Part shown: in pieces, positions 7,361 to 12,592 of the stretch
How the letters are laid out: every line of letters starts with the position of its first letter
Numbering within the stretch: the stretch's first letter is position 1
Assembly: GCA_020440935.1 (NCBI GenBank)
Contig: JAGRNC010000034.1
Coordinates: 1 to 12,592, forward strand
Length of the DNA stretch: 12,592 nt
DNA from: Leptospiraceae bacterium
GTDB taxonomy: Bacteria; Spirochaetota; Leptospiria; Leptospirales; Leptonemataceae
Reading direction: 5' to 3'
Program-made: the position numbers and the translations under genes
Notes under the pieces: generated by a model
Seen by the model: the letters and a program-made list of their open reading frames with translations, nothing else
The model's database searches: none
What the model was told of the DNA's origin: nothing

Positions 7361-8112
7361 TGACGAATGAGCGCCCCCATTTCTCGAACTGCCTTCTCCA
7401 GACCGACGAACAAAGAACGACAAATGATGGAATGACCAATGGAAAATTCAGTTAGTCCTTCCAGGGCAGCCAGCGGGCGAATATTCTGATAATGCAGTCC
7501 ATGCCCGGCATTCATCTGCATCCCCAGTTCTACTCCCTGGCGCACAACTGCACCAATCCGACTCAAATGATTGGAAATGGCATCCGTGCGCGATTTTTCC
7601 CAGTCAAGCGCATAGGCTCCCGTATGTAATTCCACTGAATCGCATTTTAACCTGGCCGCCGCATCAATCTGTGCAGGATCCGGCTCCAGAAAGAGACATA
7701 CGATGATGCCCTGCTCTTTTAATCTTCCCACCACGGATTCCAGGGCCGGAGCCAACTTTACGGCATCCAGCCCGCCTTCTGTCGTTAGCTCCTGGCGGCG
7801 TTCCGGAACCAGGGTAACTGCATGGGGTCGATTTCGCAGCGCAATGTCCACCATTTCATCGGTAGAGCCCATTTCCAGAGTAATTGGTAGCAATGAAGTC
7901 TCGCGGAGCAACTCGAGATCCCTGTCCTGAATGTGCCGCCGATCCTCGCGCAGATGCAAGGTCACTCCATCTGCTCCGGCCACCTCACATATTCCGGCGG
8001 CTGTGGTAAGGGACGGATAGGTGGTCCGACGCACCTGACGTAAGGTCGCCATATGGTCCAGGTTCACCGAGAGGCTTCGAGGTAGAGTTGCTTTGTCGAG
8101 GATTACGGCCAT
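7348..8112 (-). CDS. pdxJ: Pyridoxine 5'-phosphate synthase PdxJ
   Basis: PdxJ condenses 1-deoxy-D-xylulose 5-phosphate with 3-amino-2-oxopropyl phosphate to give pyridoxine 5'-phosphate, the last ring-forming step of DXP-dependent vitamin B6 synthesis. The 254-residue TIM-barrel protein has the expected active-site stretches: VNLDHMATLRQVR near 16-28, TLHLREDRRHIQDRD at 51-65 with His53, Arg55 and His60, ITLEMGST with Glu80, the ELHTGAYA strand at 161-168, NAGHGLHYQN with His204, and IGHSII at 226-231 for phosphate binding. The start at 8112 matches known N-termini, apart from about nine extra residues. The frame continues upstream to 8265, but that part lies antisense to the acylphosphatase gene and has no PdxJ similarity. 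It is the first gene of the leftward operon. Confidence 0.96.
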   Translation of the reverse strand: MAVILDKATLPRSLSVNLDHMATLRQVRRTTYPSLTTAAGICEVAGADGVTLHLREDRRHIQDRDLELLRETSLLPITLEMGSTDEMVDIALRNRPHAVTLVPERRQELTTEGGLDAVKLAPALESVVGRLKEQGIIVCLFLEPDPAQIDAAARLKCDSVELHTGAYALDWEKSRTDAISNHLSRIGAVVRQGVELGMQMNAGHGLHYQNIRPLAALEGLTEFSIGHSIICRSLFVGLEKAVREMGALIRQWTS

Positions 8113-8193
8113 AAAAGTCCGTTCTGTTTGCCTGGCGTCCAGTATCAATAAAATTGCTGACACTGTTCCGGGTTCGTTGGACCCTACTTGCAG
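8113..8193. promoter_or_regulatory. Divergent intergenic region between pdxJ and the acylphosphatase gene
   Basis: These 81 bases are the only non-coding space between the leftward and rightward operons, so promoters for both should lie here. On the plus strand, TTGCCT at 8128-8133 and TAAAAT at 8149-8154 make a weak sigma-70-like pair with a 15-base spacer, which is short. The minus strand shows nothing better than a degenerate GATACT box. I find no sigma-54 -24/-12 element (GG and GC doublets in TGGCAC-N5-TTGCA context). Promoter use is inferred from gene layout rather than from strong motifs. Confidence 0.3.
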
Positions 8194-8463
8194 ATGGTGC
8201 AACTGAAAATTAGCATTACAGGCCGGGTGCAGGGTGTGGGCTTCCGTCAGTACACTGCGCACCATGCGCGGCGGCTAAAGTTGCGGGGATTTGTGCGCAA
8301 TCTTCCGGATGGTTCGGTGGAATGCCTGGCTGGTGGCGAGGAAGAAACTATGAAGTCATTCCTTGCTTTACTCCAAAAGGGCCCGCCCTTTTCCCGCGTT
8401 GATCAAGTACAAACCAATCCAGTGAATTCCGAATTGCCCGACCACTTCCAGATAACAAACTGA
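8194..8463 (+). CDS. acyP: Acylphosphatase
   Basis: Acylphosphatases are small cytoplasmic enzymes that hydrolyse carboxyl-phosphate bonds such as those in acetyl phosphate or carbamoyl phosphate. The 89-residue product fits the usual size and contains both family signatures: GRVQGVGFRQYT at 10-21, with the phosphate-binding loop and catalytic Arg18, and GFVRNLPDGSVE at 32-43, with catalytic Asn36. The ATG at 8194 is chosen; a TTG two codons upstream at 8188 is also possible and has a better-spaced GGA. The stop lies 19 bases before the first sigma-54 activator gene, so it probably shares its transcript. The link between an acyl-phosphate hydrolase and the activators may be accidental. Confidence 0.93.
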   Translation: MVQLKISITGRVQGVGFRQYTAHHARRLKLRGFVRNLPDGSVECLAGGEEETMKSFLALLQKGPPFSRVDQVQTNPVNSELPDHFQITN

Positions 8464-8482
8464 GCAAGTCTGTCTGCCGAAA

Positions 8483-9493
8483 ATGACCGAATTACCGCAA
8501 ATTATTCCTTCGGGCCTGGCCACTCATCGAGTAGACCCCAGCGTAACCTTTGTATTCCAGCCGGGCGGAGCGATGGCCGAGCTTCTGGAGCTTGCCGAAC
8601 GTTTTGCCGAGCACGATCATCCGGTGCTCATTGAAGGCGAAACGGGCACGGGCAAGGAGCGGGTGGCTCGAATCATCCATGGACTGAGCGTAAGAAACGG
8701 TCCCATCGTTGCGTTGAACTGCTCTGCCATACCCGGCGACCTGGTCGAAAATGAGTTATTCGGTCATGTACAGGGAGCGTATACCGGCGCTGATTCCAAT
8801 ACCGAGGGATATGTACAACGAGCCTCGGGAGGAACTCTGTTTCTGGACGAAATTGGAGACCTTCCATTAATGCAGCAGGTCAAGCTACTGCGGCTGGTCC
8901 AGGAGGGTCAGTTTGAAAAAGTGGGATCCAGCGATACAGTAGCAGCTGACGTTCGATTCATTTTTGCCACAAATCGAAAGTTAGAAGACGAAGTGGAAGA
9001 AGGTCGATTTCGAAGCGACCTGTACTATAGAATTCAGACGTTTTCCCTTAGACTGCCTCCGCTCAGAGAGAGACCGACCGACATTCCTCTGCTGATCAAT
9101 CACTATCTATGGCTTGCCAGCGAACAATTTCATCGACCGGGTCTTTCTTTTACAGCTGAAGCAAGACAGCTACTGCTCGAATATAGCTGGCCGGGTAACG
9201 TCCGCGAACTGGAAAACATTGTATTTCGCTGCGCTCTGCTTTCGCCATCCATCACCATCCCGGCCGAGCAGCTTCCGGAGCCCATGCGAAGCCATGACCT
9301 CGATTATAAGCTGCGCAAAGTAGAGTATTTGCGCGAACAACTGGAGAAAGAAGAAAAAGAACTTCTGGATGCGGCGCTTCGGGTCAGCGGCGGCAATCAG
9401 CGCCAGGCGGCCCGGTTGCTGGGAGTATCCCGCGGAGCATTACAGCATCAACTCAGAAAGTATCCGGAGCTATGGAAGCAGTACTCAACCTGA
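8483..9493 (+). CDS. Sigma-54 enhancer-binding protein (AAA+ and Fis-type HTH), no receiver domain
   Basis: A 336-residue bacterial enhancer-binding protein that should use ATP hydrolysis to open sigma-54 promoters. Residues 1-25 are a short leader, with no receiver, GAF or PAS domain. The AAA+ core spans about 26-265: Walker A GETGTGKE at 52-59, the sigma-54-contacting loop as GAYTGA at 98-103 (Tyr for the usual Phe), Walker B GGTLFLDE at 116-123, the arginine region RFRSDLYYR at 175-183, and sensor II WPGNVRELEN at 236-245. A Glu/Lys-rich helix (280-295) leads to a Fis-like helix-turn-helix, GGNQRQAARLLGVSRGALQHQL at about 303-324. With no sensory domain it is built like PspF and may be controlled by a partner protein or by its level. 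The ribosome-binding site is weak. The gene overlaps the next activator gene by 22 bases. Confidence 0.93.
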   Translation: MTELPQIIPSGLATHRVDPSVTFVFQPGGAMAELLELAERFAEHDHPVLIEGETGTGKERVARIIHGLSVRNGPIVALNCSAIPGDLVENELFGHVQGAYTGADSNTEGYVQRASGGTLFLDEIGDLPLMQQVKLLRLVQEGQFEKVGSSDTVAADVRFIFATNRKLEDEVEEGRFRSDLYYRIQTFSLRLPPLRERPTDIPLLINHYLWLASEQFHRPGLSFTAEARQLLLEYSWPGNVRELENIVFRCALLSPSITIPAEQLPEPMRSHDLDYKLRKVEYLREQLEKEEKELLDAALRVSGGNQRQAARLLGVSRGALQHQLRKYPELWKQYST

Positions 9494-10668
9494 TCTTGCG
9501 CTTCGGCTTCATTTCCAGAAAGCAATTTCGCGCCCTGGTCGACGAACGCATCACAAATACGGGCGAGCTTATCGCTTTGCTGAAGGAAAGACAGTGGATT
9601 GGGCCGCGGGATGCGCAGGAATTGGAGCCATTGCTGGAGAGTTTAAAAGAAATCAGCGAGGGCCCGCCGGAATCGGCGGATCCGGCCATGCGCGAAATCC
9701 ATGCAACTGCGGCCAGGGTGGCAAGAAGCGATTCCAATGTATTGATACTGGGCGAAAGCGGGGTCGGAAAGTCCAGGCTTGCTCGATGGATTCACACCCA
9801 CAGTCTGCGCAATAAAGGCCCATTCGTTGTCGTTTCCTGCGGCAGCATACCAGAAGCTCTGCTGGAATCGGAACTATTTGGAGTTGAGAAAGGGGCCTAC
9901 ACCGGAGCGTCACGAAGCCGCGAAGGTAGATTTCAAAAGGCCGGCGGTGGTACTCTTTTCCTGGACGAAATTGGCGAATTGCCTCTAAACCTGCAGGTAA
10001 AACTACTTCGCGCCATTCAGGAGAAGAAAGTGGAACCCCTGGGTAGCGGTCGCGAAGTCTACGTCAATGTCCGACTGATCGCCGCTACCAACCGGGACCT
10101 GGAAGAAGATGTAAAACAGAAGCGATTCCGGGAGGACCTCTATTTTCGCCTGAATGTTGTTCCGCTCCTTCTACCCCCGTTGCGCGAACGAAAACAGGAC
10201 ATTCCCCTGCTTTTTGACTTCTTTCTACGGGAGTTCGAGAAAAAGTATGGTCGAGTCTTCTTACCGGAGGACCCGGGGCTTTCCAAAAGTATGATGGAGT
10301 ACCCCTGGCCCGGAAACATTCGGGAGCTGGAAAACTGCCTGGAAAGACTTTGTGTGCTTTCGGATGACGGTCAACTGCACTACAGAGATTTGCCGCCATC
10401 GGTGCGCAAGGTCCTGGAGGCGGAACCGGTGCGCAAAGTCCGACCCAGCGCTCCCGAGCCATTGCCCGAGGCATTGCGTAATGCAATGGAGCAAAAACGA
10501 GGACTGCCTACCATCGCCGAAGCCGAACGATTCCTGATTCTACGGGCGCTGGACGCTTCGGAAGGGAACCTGGGCGAGGCCGCCGAACTTCTGGATATAC
10601 ATAGAAACACTCTGCGTAACAAAATGAAAGCCTACAGAATCCAGCGAAATCCCCCGGAAAAGGGCTGA
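9472..10668 (+). CDS. Second sigma-54 enhancer-binding protein with an unusual N-terminal helical domain
   Basis: The 398-residue protein carries a complete sigma-54 activator core: Walker A GESGVGKS at 94-101, GAYTGA at 141-146, Walker B GGTLFLDE at 159-166, RFREDLYFR at 218-226, and WPGNIRELEN at 279-288. The C-terminus ends in a Fis-type helix-turn-helix, EGNLGEAAELLDIHRNTLRN at 364-383. Residues 1-65 are not a receiver. The pattern FGFISRKQFRALVDE, then ELIALLKERQWIGPRDAQEL, looks like the paired short helices seen at the N-terminus of GspE/PilB ATPases; this is a resemblance only. It is clearly diverged from its upstream neighbour, so any duplication is old. The ATG at 9472 has GGAG only two bases upstream, too close for an ideal site, so expression may depend on coupling to the preceding gene. 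A TTG at 9496 is an alternative start. Confidence 0.92.
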   Translation: MEAVLNLILRFGFISRKQFRALVDERITNTGELIALLKERQWIGPRDAQELEPLLESLKEISEGPPESADPAMREIHATAARVARSDSNVLILGESGVGKSRLARWIHTHSLRNKGPFVVVSCGSIPEALLESELFGVEKGAYTGASRSREGRFQKAGGGTLFLDEIGELPLNLQVKLLRAIQEKKVEPLGSGREVYVNVRLIAATNRDLEEDVKQKRFREDLYFRLNVVPLLLPPLRERKQDIPLLFDFFLREFEKKYGRVFLPEDPGLSKSMMEYPWPGNIRELENCLERLCVLSDDGQLHYRDLPPSVRKVLEAEPVRKVRPSAPEPLPEALRNAMEQKRGLPTIAEAERFLILRALDASEGNLGEAAELLDIHRNTLRNKMKAYRIQRNPPEKG

Positions 10669-10695
10669 AAAAAAGCGCCGCTCCGGTCGAAACAC

Positions 10696-10724
10696 ATTGC
10701 AGGAGTATGTATGAGTCCTGCAGT
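10696..10724 (+). promoter_or_regulatory. Inverted repeat enclosing the ribosome-binding site and start codon of the TPR-like gene
   Basis: TGCAGGA at 10698-10704 is perfectly complementary to TCCTGCA at 10716-10722. A G-U pair (10697/10723) and an A-U pair (10696/10724) extend the stem to nine pairs. The loop of 11 bases contains the ATG at 10711-10713, and the AGGAG ribosome-binding site (10701-10705) lies almost wholly in the 5' arm. In mRNA this would hide the site from the ribosome. Translational control by a protein, temperature or upstream translation is possible; a DNA-binding dyad is an alternative reading. Confidence 0.5.
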
Positions 10725-11490
10725 AAAGAAAAAGTCCAATTCTGATCTGATTATTCTGGCCTGGGATCTATATGGCGAAGGTCGCTACCAGGATATTATT
10801 GAGCTGGAAGATTCGGAAAACACCGATGTGCAGGACCTACAGAACCTGGCGCGACTGGAGCTGGGAAGGCCCATGCAGAAAAACGCCAGCGCAGGGCTTT
10901 TTGCCGACCTGGTGGGCGCGATGTCGCGTTACCACGGTGGACAATACGAAAAAGCGGTGATGGAGCTTTCGAACTGGCTTCTGCATCGCGGCTATTATTG
11001 CGAACTGGTGCTCGATCGATTCTATTACTGCTGCGATCGTTGCCAGAGATTTGATCTACTCTACACCGTATGCTCCAAACTGATTAAGGGCGGGCACCGT
11101 CAGCCGGAAATCCTGGGCGGATACCTTCTGGGGGCCCATGAGTCCGGCCGCCATGACCAGGTAATCCAGGGGTTTGAATCGTTCGGTAAGGCCATTAAGC
11201 GAAGCTATGTGCTGCACCGAGTTGCGTTGTCCTACATTCATCTGAATCGAAACCAGGAAGCCGAAAGCATGCTTCTTTCCCTGTACCAGGCATTGAGCGG
11301 AAAACCGTACAAAAGCAATTTCGCCGATTATAAGAAGCGCTATGCTTCTATATTGAAGGATTTATTGCAGAAAGAAAAAGAAGGAAAACTCCAGCGAAAT
11401 GATCGTCTGGAACTGGGCATGGCCCATCTGTTCGCCGGACAATATGGACAGGCGCTGCAGATCTTTCAGTCCATACAAAAAGCTGCCTGA
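10711..11490 (+). CDS. TPR-like helical repeat protein of unknown function
   Basis: The 259-residue product is almost entirely helical and has no signal peptide or membrane segment. Several stretches have the TPR/SEL1-like spacing of small and aromatic residues: AWDLYGEGRYQDIIELE at 17-33, GAMSRYHGGQYEKAVMELSNW near 68-88, VALSYIHLNRNQEAESMLLSLY near 170-191, and LGMAHLFAGQYGQALQIFQSI near 235-255. A Cys/Tyr-rich patch (CELVLDRFYYCCDRCQRF) lies near 97-114 and could bind metal, though the spacing is not a known motif. TPR proteins usually act as scaffolds. It starts 42 bases after the second activator with AGGAG five bases before the ATG, so it is probably the last gene of the rightward operon and could be a partner of the activators. 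No family name is justified. Confidence 0.8.
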   Translation: MSPAVKKKSNSDLIILAWDLYGEGRYQDIIELEDSENTDVQDLQNLARLELGRPMQKNASAGLFADLVGAMSRYHGGQYEKAVMELSNWLLHRGYYCELVLDRFYYCCDRCQRFDLLYTVCSKLIKGGHRQPEILGGYLLGAHESGRHDQVIQGFESFGKAIKRSYVLHRVALSYIHLNRNQEAESMLLSLYQALSGKPYKSNFADYKKRYASILKDLLQKEKEGKLQRNDRLELGMAHLFAGQYGQALQIFQSIQKAA

Positions 11491-11510
11491 GGGGTTTCTC
11501 AAGAAACCCT
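11491..11510. terminator. Inverted repeat shared by two convergent gene ends, possible weak bidirectional terminator
   Basis: GGGTTTC at 11492-11498 and GAAACCC at 11503-11509 form a seven-pair stem with a TCAA loop. It starts just after the TPR-like stop and covers the stop codon of the BKACE gene (11501-11499). The plus strand has no T-run after it; on the minus strand TTTTT occurs only about 12 bases further on. The position between converging genes supports a terminator role, but the missing T-run argues against an efficient intrinsic one. Confidence 0.35.
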
Positions 11511-12437
11511 GGCCGCCGATAACCCCAGTATCTTTCGCGATTCTTCAATACTGGCCACTTCCCTGCCACAGTCTCGGGCCATCCTGGCGGCCTTGTCGAC
11601 CAGGTCGCCGTTCGATGTGGCCATTTCTCCAGGAGAAACATAAAAATTATCTTCCAATCCTACGCGAATGTTTCCGCCCATGGATAAGGCCGCTGCAATG
11701 AGTGTCCATTGCACATGACTGATTCCAATGACTTCCCAGTGGGACCCTGCCGGTGTCATTTCCACCATTCGCGCAAGCTGCCGAGCAGTGGCCGGCGCGC
11801 CGCCCAGCACCCCCAAAATAAAGCTAAATTGTAAGGGAGGAGTAAGCAGTCCCAGATCCACAAAAGGAGCGATGGTGGCCACGTGGCCGGTATCGAAACA
11901 TTCCAGCTCCGGCCGAACCCCGGCCTTATTCATAGCATCCAGGAAAAACTGAATTGTATCCATGGAATTCTCGAATACAAAGTTAAACACAAAGGATTTT
12001 CGGCTGCCGCTGTACTTGGCATAGTTCATCGTTCCCATGTTAAGCGCTGCAATCTCGGGCCTAACTTCTGTGATGTGGCGCACTCGATCCTCTTTCTCAA
12101 CGCCCACAGCCCCGGTGGAAAAATTGATGATAACGTCTGAGCGTTTTCGCACTTCCTCCGCAATGGCGGCATAAACCTCAACCCGATGCGATGGACTTCC
12201 GTCGTCCTCCCGAGCATGGATGTGCACTACCGAGGCCCCTGCTTCGGCGGCCCGGCGCGCCTCTTCGCCGATTTCCGCGGGAGTGTACGGAATGGCGGGG
12301 CATTGTTTCCGGTTGGCGGCAACGCCGGTCAAAGCGGCAGTAATGACCACCTTTTCCGATAGTATGGATTCGGGCTGACGTTCCAGGTCAAATGGATGAA
12401 GGCTCATGTCATCCAGTGATAGAGTAATCCCCTCCAT
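11499..12437 (-). CDS. BKACE family (beta-keto acid cleavage enzyme, formerly DUF849)
   Basis: BKACE enzymes are zinc-dependent TIM-barrel proteins that cleave a beta-keto acid with acetyl-CoA to give acetoacetate and a CoA ester; the founding member, Kce, acts in lysine fermentation. The 312-residue product has EKVVITAALTGV at the first strand, YTPAEIGEEARRAAEAGASVVHIHAR at 51-76 (the longest family block, given here in two parts by position: PAEI at 53-56 and the metal ligands His72 and His74), NFSTGAVG at 105-112, NMGTMN at 133-138, ECFDTGH at 179-185, FILGVLGG at 206-213, and VGLEDN at 259-264 with the presumed third ligand Glu262. All ligands are present. The keto-acid substrate cannot be read from this. 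The ATG at 12437 is chosen, with AGGAG 14 bases upstream; ATG 12407 is closer to family N-termini, and GTG 12464 is also in frame. Confidence 0.9.
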   Translation of the reverse strand: MEGITLSLDDMSLHPFDLERQPESILSEKVVITAALTGVAANRKQCPAIPYTPAEIGEEARRAAEAGASVVHIHAREDDGSPSHRVEVYAAIAEEVRKRSDVIINFSTGAVGVEKEDRVRHITEVRPEIAALNMGTMNYAKYSGSRKSFVFNFVFENSMDTIQFFLDAMNKAGVRPELECFDTGHVATIAPFVDLGLLTPPLQFSFILGVLGGAPATARQLARMVEMTPAGSHWEVIGISHVQWTLIAAALSMGGNIRVGLEDNFYVSPGEMATSNGDLVDKAARMARDCGREVASIEESRKILGLSAARVS

Positions 12438-12497
12438 CGGAAAAGTACTTTCTCCTGGAAACACTTGCAGCCTGTCCGCGGATTTCGAGAATCAGCC

Positions 12498-12592
12498 ATG
12501 TCCTTTGAACGCCCAGAAATCCAGAATGCTCTAATCATTGGAGCCACCGGCGAGGCCGGCCAGAGCGCTCTCGATGCCATTCGAAATCATAG
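12498..12592 (+). CDS. Rossmann-fold NAD(P)-binding protein, N-terminal fragment
   Basis: Only the first 31 codons lie in the window. After MSFERPEIQN the sequence is ALIIGATGEAGQSALDAI, a beta-strand followed by the glycine-rich GATGxxGQ turn typical of NAD(P)-binding epimerases, atypical short-chain dehydrogenases and related proteins. The specific enzyme cannot be named from this fragment. The ATG at 12498 has GAGA eight bases upstream. The gene is divergent from the BKACE gene, with 60 bases between their starts, so the two may share a regulatory region; no convincing promoter motif is visible there. Confidence 0.7.
   Translation, partial: MSFERPEIQNALIIGATGEAGQSALDAIRNH

Noticed and set aside
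8113..8265. Upstream extension of pdxJ by 51 codons
   Set aside because: It overlaps the start of the acylphosphatase gene antisense and has no PdxJ similarity.
9369..9815. Open frame of 148 codons on the plus strand spanning the two activator genes
   Set aside because: It overlaps both activators in another frame, and its product is Arg/Gly/Cys-rich with no recognisable motif.
10085..10486. Open frame of 133 codons on the minus strand
   Set aside because: Antisense to the second activator; the Pro/Arg-rich product looks like a reverse-frame artefact.

Overview
The window is a gene-dense bacterial stretch. By eye, a little over half of its bases are G+C. No gap between genes exceeds about 150 bases, and I see no RNA gene, mobile element or CRISPR array. 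Gene content and architecture would fit a moderate-GC relative of Leptospira (Leptonema or Turneriella type): very compact operons, orphan sigma-54 activators, a metallo-beta-lactamase protein fused to cyclic-nucleotide-binding domains, and a CHAT protease. That placement is an inference; no gene here is diagnostic.

Left and centre (about 1-8112, minus strand): eight genes read leftward in one probable operon. In order of transcription they are pdxJ, a CHAT-domain protease, a cysteine-rich protein of unknown function, a YciO/YrdC-family protein, yebC, ruvC, ruvA and, after a 150-base gap, a large MBL-fold protein with two cyclic-nucleotide-binding domains that runs off the left edge. Four of the seven junctions are 4-base stop/start overlaps (two ATGA, plus ATGA for ruvC-ruvA counted among them, and two TTGA-type), which suggests translational coupling. 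ruvB is not found beside ruvCA.

Centre right (8194-11490, plus strand): an 81-base divergent gap separates pdxJ from a second run of acylphosphatase, two successive sigma-54 enhancer-binding proteins that overlap by 22 bases and lack receiver domains, and a TPR-like protein. The ribosome-binding site of the TPR-like gene lies in a perfect inverted repeat that also flanks its start codon.

Right end: a beta-keto acid cleavage enzyme (BKACE) family gene on the minus strand converges on the TPR-like gene, with an inverted repeat covering both 3' ends. Divergent from it, at the right edge, is the first part of a Rossmann-fold NAD(P)-binding protein.

Housekeeping functions (vitamin B6 synthesis, Holliday-junction processing, YebC) are thus interleaved with signalling or effector proteins whose targets are unknown: the CHAT protease with its cysteine-rich neighbour, the cyclic-nucleotide-responsive MBL protein, and the tandem sigma-54 activators. 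These are the best candidates for undescribed biology here.
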